From positions 558,001 to 622,000 of the forward strand of contig NZ_PIPW01000002.1 in assembly GCF_003987215.1 (NCBI RefSeq): a DNA stretch of 64,000 nt, written 5' to 3'. This document shows, piece by piece, positions 45,592 to 54,698 of the stretch; within the stretch, counting starts at the first letter, position 1; every line of letters begins with the position of its first letter. Source of the stretch: Pseudidiomarina halophila (GTDB taxonomy: Bacteria > Pseudomonadota > Gammaproteobacteria > Enterobacterales > Alteromonadaceae). The translations under genes and the position numbers were made by a program. The notes beneath the pieces were generated by a model. It was not told the DNA's origin. It saw only the letters and a list, made by a program, of their open reading frames with translations, and made no database searches.

Positions 45592-46704
45592 ATGATGCAT
45601 GAGAATCCAATAAAACGTCGTCCTTCACGACGCATCTATGTCGGTAATGTGCCGATAGGAGATGGTGCGCCGATCGCGGTGCAGTCGATGACCAACACCG
45701 AAACCACGGATATTGAAGCTACAGTTAAGCAGGTGAAAGCCATTGCCGCTGCTGGTGCTGATATCGTGCGGGTATCGGTACCCACCATGGATGCTGCCGA
45801 AGCTTTCAAATTTATTAAACAGCAAAGCCCGGTGCCATTAGTGGCCGATATCCATTTTGATTACCGCATTGCACTTAAAGTTGCTGAATACGGCGTCGAT
45901 TGTCTGCGTATCAACCCAGGCAATATTGGTAACGAGCAACGCATTCGTGCAGTGGTTGATGCCGCGCGCGATAAAAATATTCCGATCCGCATCGGCGTCA
46001 ACGGCGGCTCGTTAGAAAAAGAGATCCAGGAAAAATACGGTGAACCTAACCCTGCAGCGCTGGTTGAATCGGCGATGCGGCATGTCGATATTTTAGATCG
46101 GCTGAATTTCCTCGATTTTAAAGTTAGCGTAAAAGCGTCCGATGTATTTCTGGCGGTTGAGTCTTACCGCTTATTGGCGCGACAAATAGACCAGCCGTTA
46201 CACCTCGGGATCACCGAGGCTGGTGGCTTACGAAGTGGTTCGGTGAAATCATCGATCGGCTTAGGCATGTTATTGGCCGAGGGCATTGGTGATACCCTGC
46301 GCATCTCGTTGGCGGCTGATCCCGTGGAAGAAGTAAAAGTCGGTTTCGATATTTTGAAATCGCTACGTATCCGCAGCCGCGGCATAAACTTCATTGCCTG
46401 CCCAAGTTGTTCGCGACAGGAATTTGATGTGATCAACACAGTCAATGCACTGGAGCAACGCTTAGAAGACGTGACCACGGCGATGGACGTGTCGATTATT
46501 GGCTGTGTGGTGAATGGTCCAGGTGAGGCTCTGATTGCTGAAGTAGGCCTTGCCGGAGCGAAGAACAAGAGCGGTTTTTACATCGGCGGCGAGCGCCAGA
46601 AAGAACGACTCGACAACAATGATTTGGTCGATCAACTGGAACGCCACATCCGTGCCCGCGTAAAACTGCTCGAAGCCGAGCAGATTCCTGTGAAGCAAGC
46701 GTAA
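45592..46704 (+). CDS. ispG: 4-hydroxy-3-methylbut-2-en-1-yl diphosphate synthase
   Basis: A 370-residue [4Fe-4S] enzyme of the MEP isoprenoid pathway. Cluster ligands are in [12 protein letters not shown] and [13 protein letters not shown], with an E nearby. The N-terminal TIM barrel starts [23 protein letters not shown] 45592 or the adjacent 45595 could be the start. Confidence 0.96.
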   Translation: MMHENPIKRRPSRRIYVGNVPIGDGAPIAVQSMTNTETTDIEATVKQVKAIAAAGADIVRVSVPTMDAAEAFKFIKQQSPVPLVADIHFDYRIALKVAEYGVDCLRINPGNIGNEQRIRAVVDAARDKNIPIRIGVNGGSLEKEIQEKYGEPNPAALVESAMRHVDILDRLNFLDFKVSVKASDVFLAVESYRLLARQIDQPLHLGITEAGGLRSGSVKSSIGLGMLLAEGIGDTLRISLAADPVEEVKVGFDILKSLRIRSRGINFIACPSCSRQEFDVINTVNALEQRLEDVTTAMDVSIIGCVVNGPGEALIAEVGLAGAKNKSGFYIGGERQKERLDNNDLVDQLERHIRARVKLLEAEQIPVKQA

Positions 46705-46712
46705 AGCTGCGG

Positions 46713-46718
46713 TATACT
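46713..46718 (+). promoter_or_regulatory. Possible -10 element before hisS
   Basis: GGTATACTACCCGCC contains TATACT, 42 nt before the GTG start, in the 56-nt ispG-hisS gap. The -35 is poor, so this is a tentative internal promoter. Confidence 0.4.
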
Positions 46719-46760
46719 ACCCGCCATTTTTAGAATTTAAACGAAACGGTAAGTAAGCTC

Positions 46761-48014
46761 GTGGCAAAATCTATTCAAGCAATTCGTGGAATGAATGACA
46801 TCCTGCCGGGCCAAAGCCCGGCATGGCAGTATGTCGAGAGCGTGCTGCGCGACGTCGCGGCGGCCTATACCTACCAGGAAATCCGCATGCCGGTGCTGGA
46901 AAGTACCGATCTGTTTAAGCGCTCCATTGGCGAAGTCACCGATATCGTCGAAAAAGAGATGTATACCTTTGACGATCGCAATGGAGACAGCCTTACACTG
47001 CGTCCGGAAGGCACGGCGAGCTGTGTACGTGCGGGTAACGAGCATGGTCTGCTGTACAATCAAACTCCACGGTTGTGGTACATGGGTCCGATGTTCCGCC
47101 ACGAACGCCCGCAAAAAGGTCGCTACCGTCAGTTTCACCAGTTTGGTCTGGAAGCTTTCGGTATGGAAGGTCCGGAAATAGACGCTGAGGTGATTTTGTT
47201 TTCCGCGCGCTTGTGGCAAGCCTTTGGTATCAGTGAGCAAGTGCAACTGCAACTGAACTCGCTAGCCTCAAACGAAGCGCGTGCACGCTATCGCGAAGCC
47301 TTACGCGAGTTTTTACGCGAGCACGAAGCGCAGCTCGACGAAGATTCGAAGCGGCGGCTTGATACCAACGTGTTACGGGTACTCGATAGTAAATCAGCAG
47401 AAACCCAGGCCGTATTAGCCCATGCGCCGAAGCTTTCAGAATACTGGGATGATGCGTCCCGTGAACATTTCGACGGCTTATGCAAACGACTTGATGCTGC
47501 AGGTATAGACTACGTATTGAACGAACGTCTGGTGCGTGGCCTTGATTATTACAACCGCACGGTATTCGAATGGGTTACTACCGAGCTGGGGGCGCAGGGC
47601 ACTGTCTGTGCGGGTGGACGCTATGACGGCTTAGTCGAGCAACTGGGCGGCAAACCTACGCCGGCAGTTGGCTTTGCGATGGGCATTGAGCGACTGGTAT
47701 TGTTGCTGGAATCACAAGAGAAGATTCCGGTCACGCAGACCGTTGATGTCTATGTGATTGCCGTTGATGCCGACGCGGAACTAATCGCGCCTGCCGTTGC
47801 CGAAAAACTCCGTAGCCAGGCGCCCGGATTGAAAGTACAGTTGCACAGCGGCAGCCAGAATATGAAGAAAAAGCTTATCAAAGCAGACAAGTCAGGCGCG
47901 GATTATGCCCTGATTGTGCGCTCGGATGATTACGAAATTAAGCACCTGCGTGACCGCGAGCAAGAAGACCGTATCGTGACCACGATTGGTGATGTAGCAG
48001 CAGTATTAATTTGA
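46761..48014 (+). CDS. hisS: Histidyl-tRNA synthetase
   Basis: A 417-residue class II synthetase starting at GTG 46761 ([17 protein letters not shown]). Motif 2 is in [20 protein letters not shown], the histidine-specific motif is [15 protein letters not shown], and motif 3 is [15 protein letters not shown]. The C-terminal anticodon domain starts near 325. Conserved neighbour of ispG and yfgM. Confidence 0.97.
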   Translation: MAKSIQAIRGMNDILPGQSPAWQYVESVLRDVAAAYTYQEIRMPVLESTDLFKRSIGEVTDIVEKEMYTFDDRNGDSLTLRPEGTASCVRAGNEHGLLYNQTPRLWYMGPMFRHERPQKGRYRQFHQFGLEAFGMEGPEIDAEVILFSARLWQAFGISEQVQLQLNSLASNEARARYREALREFLREHEAQLDEDSKRRLDTNVLRVLDSKSAETQAVLAHAPKLSEYWDDASREHFDGLCKRLDAAGIDYVLNERLVRGLDYYNRTVFEWVTTELGAQGTVCAGGRYDGLVEQLGGKPTPAVGFAMGIERLVLLLESQEKIPVTQTVDVYVIAVDADAELIAPAVAEKLRSQAPGLKVQLHSGSQNMKKKLIKADKSGADYALIVRSDDYEIKHLRDREQEDRIVTTIGDVAAVLI

Positions 48015-48027
48015 GACAGAGGTCAAA

Positions 48028-48648
48028 ATGGAAACAGAAGAACAACAAATTGAGCAATTAAAAACCTTCTGGAAAGAGCATGGCAAAGGTATTGTAGCCG
48101 GCTTGGTTATAGGTTTTGGCTTGTTCTATGGTTGGCGCTATTACGATGCGCACACCCTTGCCGCACAAGAAGCGCAATCTGAACGGTACCAGCAACTGGT
48201 GGCTCAACTTGAAGCGGGCAACAGTGAAGCAATGGCTGCGGCGAAGCGGTTTGTCGAAAACGAAAAAGGCAGTGCTTACGCGACCTTAGCAGCTTTTGAG
48301 TTGGCCCAGGAGGCTATCGATCAGGGCGATTTGGAAACCGCTATTACTGCTTTGCAAACGGCTCGCGATAACGAAACTGGCGCACTTAAATTCGTTGCTG
48401 ATTTACGCCAGGCACGCTTACTTTTAGCGCAGGAACAATATGATGCGGCACTTGCGGCATTAACAGAAGTGAGCAACGCGGAAGGCTTTGCCAGTAAAGC
48501 AGCAGAGCTGCGTGGTGACGTGCTATTAGCGCAGGGCAATACTGCTGGCGCCCGCCAGGCTTATCAGGAAGCCATTGCAGCGGCAGAAGACGACGGTTCA
48601 ACAGTACTTGTTGAAACGAAACTCAACAGCATTCCGGCGGCATCATGA
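48028..48648 (+). CDS. yfgM: YfgM family periplasmic chaperone-like protein
   Basis: A 206-residue protein with a cytoplasmic N-terminus (EEQQIEQLKTFWKEHGKGIV), one transmembrane segment (about 22-40) and a TPR-like periplasmic domain (YDAALAALTEVSNAEGFASK). In E. coli YfgM associates with the SecYEG translocon and PpiD. The stop overlaps bamB by ATGA. Confidence 0.92.
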   Translation: METEEQQIEQLKTFWKEHGKGIVAGLVIGFGLFYGWRYYDAHTLAAQEAQSERYQQLVAQLEAGNSEAMAAAKRFVENEKGSAYATLAAFELAQEAIDQGDLETAITALQTARDNETGALKFVADLRQARLLLAQEQYDAALAALTEVSNAEGFASKAAELRGDVLLAQGNTAGARQAYQEAIAAAEDDGSTVLVETKLNSIPAAS

Positions 48649-49841
48649 AATCAATTAAGTATTTGCAGAGTGGTCTCCTCGCAGTTGTGGCGCTTAGCTT
48701 AAGCGGCTGCTCGATTTTTGGCGATGACGAGCTCACCTACAAAGAACTACAACCGTTTAATGCCACAGTGGCTCCGAGCGTAGCCTGGGATGCTTCAGTG
48801 GGCGGCGGTATTGGCGACTATTTCTCACGACTCAATCCAGTGGTAGTTGGCGACCTCGTGGTTGCGGCAGATCGTGAAGGTTTGGTCGTAGCGCACAACC
48901 GTGAATCAGGCAAGCGCGTATGGCGTCGTGACCTGCAAGCGGAATATGCCGTGCAAGGCGAGGGCTGGTTAGATGGCGCTGAGTCATTGCGCATCAGTGG
49001 TGGTTTAAGCGCGTATAACAACATGGTTGTGCTTGGCACTGAAAATGGCAACATCATCGCGCTTGATGGTACCGATGGCAGCGTAATCTGGCAGCAGACT
49101 GTAAATGCCGAAATCCTTGCCGACCCCGCAGTTGATGCCAGCGTGGTAGTGGTAGCAGCCGGTAACGGTGAGCTATTCGCATTTGATGCGGAAACCGGTG
49201 AACAACTCTGGAATCTGCCAACCGATGTTCCGGCGCTGAGCCTGCGTGGTACTGCCGCACCAACGCTTGCCGCCGGTGGTGCTATTTTCGGTACTGCCAC
49301 AGGTAAGCTGAGTGTTGTCGTGACCAGTAATGGTCAGCAAGCCTGGGAAGCACGGCTTGCGGTCCCGAAAGGCGCAACCGAATTGCAGCGCATGGTGGAT
49401 GTCGACAGCAATCCTCTGGTACGTGGTGGCACCATTTATAATGTCGCTTACAACGGCCAGTTGGCCGCAGTAGAAATCCGCACCGGCCGGGTGGTTTGGC
49501 AACGCGAGTACTCTTCCTTTCAGAATATTGAATTGCAGGGTAACACCTTGTTTGTGACAGACGTTGATGACCGTGTTTACGCAATCAATGTCGACGGTGG
49601 CATTGAAGAGTGGGTTAACAACGACCTTGAAGGTCGCGAAGTGACAGCTCCTGTTTATTTTGACGGCTACGTCGTGGTCGGCGATGACTTCGGCTACCTG
49701 CATTTTCTTGACGCCCAGACGGGCGAGATGGCTGGTCGTTTAGATGTTGATGACCCGGTGTATGTAGCACCGGTCGTTGCTGATGGTCAGCTTTATATTC
49801 AAACACGCGACGGCACATTACTCGCGGTAAGGACTAACTAA
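48645..49841 (+). CDS. bamB: Outer-membrane assembly lipoprotein BamB
   Basis: A 398-residue lipoprotein: lipobox LSLSGC with Cys about 22, then an eight-bladed propeller of PQQ-like repeats ([37 protein letters not shown]). It is part of the BamABCDE complex that inserts outer-membrane proteins, such as the DUF1302 protein and the GspD secretin here. It ends 2 nt before der. Confidence 0.95.
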   Translation: MKSIKYLQSGLLAVVALSLSGCSIFGDDELTYKELQPFNATVAPSVAWDASVGGGIGDYFSRLNPVVVGDLVVAADREGLVVAHNRESGKRVWRRDLQAEYAVQGEGWLDGAESLRISGGLSAYNNMVVLGTENGNIIALDGTDGSVIWQQTVNAEILADPAVDASVVVVAAGNGELFAFDAETGEQLWNLPTDVPALSLRGTAAPTLAAGGAIFGTATGKLSVVVTSNGQQAWEARLAVPKGATELQRMVDVDSNPLVRGGTIYNVAYNGQLAAVEIRTGRVVWQREYSSFQNIELQGNTLFVTDVDDRVYAINVDGGIEEWVNNDLEGREVTAPVYFDGYVVVGDDFGYLHFLDAQTGEMAGRLDVDDPVYVAPVVADGQLYIQTRDGTLLAVRTN

Positions 49842-49843
49842 GT

Positions 49844-51322
49844 ATGTTACCTGTTGTGGCCCTGGTCGGCCGCCCGAATGTGGGCAAATCCACCCTGTTT
49901 AACCGGCTCACCCGAACTCGGGACGCACTGGTAGCTGACTTTCCTGGTCTCACACGTGATCGTAAGTACGGTCGCGCCAATTACGATGGGTATCAGTTCA
50001 TCGTTATCGACACCGCGGGTGTGCATGGCGATGAAGAAGGTATCGACGCTGAAATGGCGTCGCAATCGTTACGTGCTATCGATGAAGCTGATGTTGTGCT
50101 CTTTATGGTTGATGCCCGTGACGGTATTACCAGCGCCGATATGGCCATTGCTAAGCATTTACGTAGTATCGGTAAAAAAGCCTACGTCGTGGCGAATAAA
50201 ATCGACGGCATTGACGCGGAAGCTGCGCAGGCTGATTTCTACGAACTTGGGCTGGGCGAAATCTATGGTATCGCTGCGGTTCACGGACGTGGTGTTGAGC
50301 AATTGCTCGATAAATGTTTTGCGCCGTTAATCCAAGACTATCCCGAAATGGCCGTCGCCCGCAGTTCTACTGCGGGGGATCCCGACGATGAGCAGAATGG
50401 CGTTGATGAACCCCCGCCAGATCTCGCCCACGACGAAATCGACTATGATGCGTTGCCATTAAAGCTTGCTATCGTCGGCCGCCCGAATGTTGGTAAATCT
50501 ACCTTGATTAACCGCATCCTTGGCGAAGAACGGGTGGTAGTTTTTGATATGCCCGGCACCACTCGTGATTCGATTTACATTCCGATGGAGCGGGATGGCC
50601 GTGAGTACATTCTGATTGATACCGCTGGTGTGCGTCGCCGTGGGAAAATCGATGAAACCGTTGAAAAATTCTCAGTTATCAAAACCCTGCAAGCGATCGA
50701 TGATGCCAACGTTGTCATCTGCGTGATCGATGCCCGGGAAACCATTTCTGATCAGGATTTAAACCTGATTGGATTTGCCCTGAATGCCGGACGTTCTATC
50801 GTTATCGCGGTCAACAAGTGGGATGGTTTGACAAATGACGACCGCGAAGAGATCAAACGTGAACTGGATCGCCGGCTTGGTTTCGTTGATTTTGCCCGTT
50901 TGCACTTTATCTCTGCGTTGCATGGCAGTGGCGTCGGTAATTTGTTCGAATCTGTGCTTGAAGCCTATGCCAGCGCGACCCAAAGGGTCAGTACCTCAAA
51001 GCTGACTAGAATTCTGGAAATGGCGGTCGACGAGCATCAACCACCGCTGGTGCGTGGACGCCGCGTGAAGCTGAAATATGCGCACGCCGGAGGCTACAAT
51101 CCACCGCGGATCATTATCCATGGTAACCAGGTGGAGGATCTGCCAGGCTCCTATCAGCGTTACCTGATTAACTATTTCCGTAAATCTTTAGGCGTTATGG
51201 GCACCCCGATCAAAGTCGAGTTCCGCGAGTCGGAAAATCCCTTTGCCGGGCGCAAAAACAAACTGACCATGACCCAGCAGCGCAAACGCAAGCGCCTCAT
51301 GCGCTTCATCAAAAAGCGCTAA
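49844..51322 (+). CDS. der: Ribosome assembly GTPase Der (EngA)
   Basis: A 492-residue protein with two tandem GTPase domains, each with GRPNVGKS (residues 8-15 and about 211-218), and a C-terminal KH-like domain ending in a basic tail ([17 protein letters not shown]). It is needed for 50S assembly. The acidic inter-domain linker (about residues 165-205) contains a REP sequence that encodes VARSSTAG. Translation starts 2 nt after bamB. Confidence 0.97.
   Translation: MLPVVALVGRPNVGKSTLFNRLTRTRDALVADFPGLTRDRKYGRANYDGYQFIVIDTAGVHGDEEGIDAEMASQSLRAIDEADVVLFMVDARDGITSADMAIAKHLRSIGKKAYVVANKIDGIDAEAAQADFYELGLGEIYGIAAVHGRGVEQLLDKCFAPLIQDYPEMAVARSSTAGDPDDEQNGVDEPPPDLAHDEIDYDALPLKLAIVGRPNVGKSTLINRILGEERVVVFDMPGTTRDSIYIPMERDGREYILIDTAGVRRRGKIDETVEKFSVIKTLQAIDDANVVICVIDARETISDQDLNLIGFALNAGRSIVIAVNKWDGLTNDDREEIKRELDRRLGFVDFARLHFISALHGSGVGNLFESVLEAYASATQRVSTSKLTRILEMAVDEHQPPLVRGRRVKLKYAHAGGYNPPRIIIHGNQVEDLPGSYQRYLINYFRKSLGVMGTPIKVEFRESENPFAGRKNKLTMTQQRKRKRLMRFIKKR
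50354..50377 (+). repeat. REP element in frame inside der
   Basis: GTCG followed by CCCGCAG-TTCTA-CTGCGGG, then G: same 24-bp length, same loop and an intact 7-bp stem compared with the intergenic REPs, with two paired base changes. Eight codons (171-178) are read through without a stop. Confidence 0.8.
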
Positions 51323-51337
51323 CCCCCTGTTGTAGTG

Positions 51338-51444
51338 GTAGCCCGTAGTTCTACTACGGGTCCAACCTACCGCATCAGCAATGCCGGCAGTTGCAGACAC
51401 AATCGCAAAGTTCCAATCTGATCCGTACTAGAAGTACGGGCTAC
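51338..51444. repeat. Left arm of the 107-bp inverted repeat (REP pair)
   Basis: A forward REP at 51338-51361 and an inverted REP at 51423-51444 enclose about 60 bp. The whole 107 bp is the reverse complement of 52464-52570 with about six mismatches. It lies between der and hslR, which converge. Confidence 0.92.
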
Positions 51445-51462
51445 AGCACATTCTCTGAACGC

Positions 51463-51837
51463 TTAGCGCTTCATCTTCATTAATTCGCGACGCTCTTTTT
51501 TATCCGGCTTGTGGTCCGGGTGCGGATTGTATAACGCGTTCATCTTACGCAATTCCGCTTCTTTTTCCCGACGCTCAACCGAATCGGAAGTCTCCGCATA
51601 AAGCTTCTGTGCCTCGGGCGCACCGCGCCGCTGATCGCTTAACTCCAGCACTTCAACTTCCATGATGTCGCTACCTTTGGCTAACTTTATCAGTTGCCCA
51701 ACGGTAATAGTCTTAGCCGGTTTCGCACGTTGGCCATCGACCTGCACTTTACCTGCTTGCACCTTTTCCCGTGCCAGCGACCGCGTCTTGTAAAAGCGTG
51801 CCGCCCATAACCATTTGTCCAGGCGTACATTTTCCAT
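51463..51837 (-). CDS. hslR: Ribosome-associated heat shock protein Hsp15
   Basis: A 124-residue S4-domain RNA-binding protein. It starts MENVRLDKWLWAARFYKTRS, with AGKVQVDGQRAKPAKTI as the core of the S4 fold and a basic C-terminal tail (PDKKERRELMKMKR). HslR binds stalled 50S subunits with nascent chain after heat shock. It is 12 nt downstream of rayT and separated by 0.95 kb from hslO, its usual neighbour. Confidence 0.93.
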   Translation of the reverse strand: MENVRLDKWLWAARFYKTRSLAREKVQAGKVQVDGQRAKPAKTITVGQLIKLAKGSDIMEVEVLELSDQRRGAPEAQKLYAETSDSVERREKEAELRKMNALYNPHPDHKPDKKERRELMKMKR

Positions 51838-51849
51838 ATTGAACCTTTG

Positions 51850-52404
51850 CTACTGTTCGTGGCTTCCGAAAACGTCATCAAGCCAGGTTGGATTTATATC
51901 TGCCCAATCGGCCGGGTATTTTCCGCTTGCCAAAAATGTATTAAGTGTTGAATAAGGCCATAACCGCGCATTTTCAACATAACCATGCTTAACCGGATTA
52001 TAGCAACAATAGAGAATATATAATTCGTATTCACGGTCGTTTCGGATGGTGTGTTCCCAGTATGAATGATGCCAAAGGGCGCCATTCCCGCGGCGATGGC
52101 GGGCGGTCGAATTCTTATGAGTTGCTGAAGCGTTCGTAAACTCCTTTAGTGCCTTGGTTGTAAGAGATTTAATTTTGCGCCAACGAATTGGGATATCCTC
52201 GTCATGCACGATCCAAACACAATGCATGTGGTCAGGTAAAACGACCCACGCCTCTATTTCAAAGGGATGAGTTTTCATCGTTGCGCGTATGGCATTGCGC
52301 AATGCGGCCATAAAAGTCTGGGTAGCAAAGAAAGGCTGGCGGCGGTAACTGGTTACTGTAAAGAAGTAATACCCGCCTTCGTAATAACGTCGTACGTTTC
52401 TCAT
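51850..52404 (-). CDS. rayT: REP-associated tyrosine transposase (RAYT)
   Basis: A 184-residue Y1-type (HUH-like) nuclease starting at ATG 52404 (MRNVRRYYEGGYYFFTVTSY). The metal-binding LPDHMHCVW gives His59 and His61; the likely catalytic Tyr is Tyr132 in LYCCYNPVKHGY; WHHSYWEHTIRND is also typical of TnpA-REP. All motifs are intact, so it is probably active. RAYTs cleave and copy REP hairpins rather than move as ordinary IS elements. REPs with the GTAG lead, and a tandem array, flank this gene. It lies 12 nt upstream of hslR and shares its transcription direction. Confidence 0.95.
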   Translation of the reverse strand: MRNVRRYYEGGYYFFTVTSYRRQPFFATQTFMAALRNAIRATMKTHPFEIEAWVVLPDHMHCVWIVHDEDIPIRWRKIKSLTTKALKEFTNASATHKNSTARHRRGNGALWHHSYWEHTIRNDREYELYILYCCYNPVKHGYVENARLWPYSTLNTFLASGKYPADWADINPTWLDDVFGSHEQ

Positions 52405-52463
52405 ACGCAAAGCATGCGCGACTGCGGCAAAATTTACGACCTTAAAAATTTGTAGGCAATCAC

Positions 52464-52570
52464 GTAGGCCGTACTTCTAGTACGGGTCAGATTGGAACTT
52501 TGCGATCGTGTCTGCAACTGCTGGCATTGCTGATGCGGCGGGTTGGACCCGTAGTAGAACTACGGGCTAC
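52464..52570. repeat. Right arm of the 107-bp inverted repeat (REP pair)
   Basis: A forward REP (52464-52487, GTAG, GCCGTAC-TTCTA-GTACGGG) and an inverted REP (52548-52570) around the same spacer as in the left arm. It begins 60 bp before the start of rayT on that gene's upstream side. The stretch 52405-52790 has no gene and consists almost entirely of this arm and the following tandem array. Confidence 0.92.
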
Positions 52571-52746
52571 CGATATGGATTCGAACGCTCCAGTAATGTC
52601 TGCAGCGGCTGGCATTGCTGATGCGGCGGGTTGGACCCGTAGTAGAACTACGGGCTACCGATATGTATTCGAACGTTCCAGTAATGTCTGCAGTGGCTGG
52701 CATTGCTGATGCGGTGGGTTGGACCCGTAGTAGAACTACGGGCTAC
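52571..52746. repeat. Tandem array of 88-bp REP-bearing units
   Basis: Two complete 88-bp units follow the right arm; inverted REPs lie at 52548, 52636 and 52724, exactly 88 bp apart. The units share CTGGCATTGCTGATGCGG and ATTCGAACG..CCAGTAATG with a few substitutions. Confidence 0.9.
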
Positions 52747-52790
52747 CCGATATGGATTCGGCCATTGCGATTATGTAGGAAGTAGACGTG

Positions 52791-53618
52791 TTACAGGTCG
52801 CCTTCGGTGAAGCGGTAGTCGGTGAGACAGTAGTCGCAGGTCATGACGATTTCGCCATCCTCCGCCAGCATGTCAGCGATTTCTTCCGGCGATACCGTGG
52901 CGAGCGCTGCAAGGGTGCGCTCACGTGAACAGCCGCAATGGAAATTAACGCGCTGGGCACCATAAAGCTCAACCCGCTCCTCGTGATACAAGCGGTGCAG
53001 AATTTCTTCGCCGTGCAGGGTAAAGAGCTCGTTCGCAGTCATGGTCGCGGTTAAGGTTTCTAAATGCTGAAACGCACTCAGGTCATTACCGGCTGCCGGT
53101 AAAACCTGCAACATCATACCGGCTGCATACTCACCATCAGCATGTAGCCAGATGCGCGTGTGTAGCTGCTCTGACTGCGCGAAGTAATTTTCCACTACCG
53201 TGGCCAGGCTATCCGCATTGGCATCAACCACGCCCTGATAGCGCTCGCCCTGTTCGGGAGTAATGGTGATCACCATCACCGCTTTGCCAAATAACGTCCG
53301 AAAATCATTTTCGTCGTCGGCAATTTCGGCGCGTACCCGCGCAAGTCCACGAAGGTCCTGTTCATGAGAACCATTCACGGCAATAAAGTTAATTGGCCCG
53401 TCACCCTGAACTTGTAGGTTGATGTGCCCCTCAAACTTCAGGGTCGCACTTAATAATGCCGTCGTCGCCATCAGTTCACCGAGCAGGCGCTGCACGGGAG
53501 CGGGGTAGTTGTGGCCTTGCAACATGCGTTGATAACTGGTACTTAATTGCACAAGTTCTCCGCGCACATCTTGCTCGGAAAAGGTGTATCTATAGAGTTG
53601 GTCGGTGGGGTAATTCAT
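52791..53618 (-). CDS. hslO: Redox-regulated chaperone Hsp33
   Basis: A 275-residue chaperone activated by oxidative unfolding. The C-terminal zinc centre is present: FHCGCSRER and MTCDYCLTDY (C-x-C and C-x2-C). The N-terminal domain contains YPAPVQRLLGELMATTALLSATLKFEG. It diverges from gspC. In relatives I know, hslR is adjacent; here the REP array and rayT lie between. Confidence 0.96.
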   Translation of the reverse strand: MNYPTDQLYRYTFSEQDVRGELVQLSTSYQRMLQGHNYPAPVQRLLGELMATTALLSATLKFEGHINLQVQGDGPINFIAVNGSHEQDLRGLARVRAEIADDENDFRTLFGKAVMVITITPEQGERYQGVVDANADSLATVVENYFAQSEQLHTRIWLHADGEYAAGMMLQVLPAAGNDLSAFQHLETLTATMTANELFTLHGEEILHRLYHEERVELYGAQRVNFHCGCSRERTLAALATVSPEEIADMLAEDGEIVMTCDYCLTDYRFTEGDL

Positions 53619-53750
53619 TTCACTTCATCACTATGTAATATTTTGTACGCATAATACCATATTCGCCCAATTTGATCTGTTCAGTTCGCAGTTAAGGGGT
53701 TAGAATGACTTTCAACTCTGTGTTGTCACAAAATTATAACGAAACCAAAC

Positions 53751-54671
53751 ATGCAGATTCAGAACCCACAATTAAAGCGCTTCACTTTTCTCGCTACTCA
53801 ACCGCGTATCGTACGCTTGGTGCTGTGGGTGCTGACCGCTATTTTTGCGATCTACGCAGTTTGGCTGCTGGCACAACTCACCTGGCAATTAGCCGCTCCG
53901 GCGAGTGCACCGGCAAGCGGACCTGTTGCAGTACAATTGCAGCAACAAAATACTGCGGCCAGCGGCTCGCTGCGAGGCCTTGCTGATCTCGAGCTGTTCG
54001 GGGCAACCCTGACCACCGCAGGCTCTGTACGCAACGCACCAAAAACCACTTTGAACGTCCGCTTATTAGGTGTTTCGGCCAGCACAGTGCCGGAACGTTC
54101 AGCGGCAGTTATTGAGCGAAATCGTAACCAGGATACTTACGTTATCGGCGACAAGATCACCGATACTCAGGTTTCTATTGAACAGATCTACGCCGACCGT
54201 GTCATTCTTAATAATAACGGGGCATTGGAGACACTTGAACTCGAAGGTATTGGCGAGCTGAGTCAGGGAGTAAATCTTACCCTGCCCAGTCAATTGCCAG
54301 AGCGCGGAACTGATGAAGAGCCGCTGATGTCCGATGAGGAACTGAAAGCCGTCTCTGAAGCGCAAAGTGCTTATCGCGAATTACGGCAGGGCGATACGAC
54401 TGCGTTGCTCGATTACATTCGTATTCGCCCCGAGATGTCAGGTCAAACCCTAACAGGATATCGCCTGAGCCCGGGCAAATACCCTGAAGTTTTTACCAAC
54501 GCCGGCTTTCAAGCAGGTGATATTGCCGTGGCAATAAACGGCCAGGATTTAACGGACATCGCCAGTGCCCAGGTGGCAATTGGTGAATTGCGCAACGCGC
54601 AGCAGATCATTGTGACTGTATTGCGCGGAGACGAATATCTCGATTTAGAACTAGCTGTTCCGAGCGAGTAA
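53751..54671 (+). CDS. gspC: Type II secretion protein GspC
   Basis: A 306-residue inner-membrane protein: cytoplasmic N-terminus, one transmembrane helix (about 22-46), a homology region domain (LADLELFGATLTTAG.. then VRLLGVSAS), and a C-terminal PDZ-like domain with FQAGDIAVAINGQDLTD. It connects the inner-membrane platform with the GspD secretin. First gene of the gsp operon; the divergent gap to hslO is 132 bp. Confidence 0.92.
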   Translation: MQIQNPQLKRFTFLATQPRIVRLVLWVLTAIFAIYAVWLLAQLTWQLAAPASAPASGPVAVQLQQQNTAASGSLRGLADLELFGATLTTAGSVRNAPKTTLNVRLLGVSASTVPERSAAVIERNRNQDTYVIGDKITDTQVSIEQIYADRVILNNNGALETLELEGIGELSQGVNLTLPSQLPERGTDEEPLMSDEELKAVSEAQSAYRELRQGDTTALLDYIRIRPEMSGQTLTGYRLSPGKYPEVFTNAGFQAGDIAVAINGQDLTDIASAQVAIGELRNAQQIIVTVLRGDEYLDLELAVPSE

Positions 54672-54698
54672 CCAGAACAACGATAAATAGGACCAACT

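Noticed and set aside
51338-52570. The inverted repeats as ends of a classical insertion sequence
   Set aside because: The arms are REP pairs, the enclosed nuclease is a RAYT of the Y1 type that does not use such ends, a host gene (hslR) is inside, and no target-site duplication was evident.
52464-52746. Possible CRISPR array
   Set aside because: The repeats are 88 bp apart but the spacers are also repeated, each unit contains a REP hairpin, and no cas gene is near.
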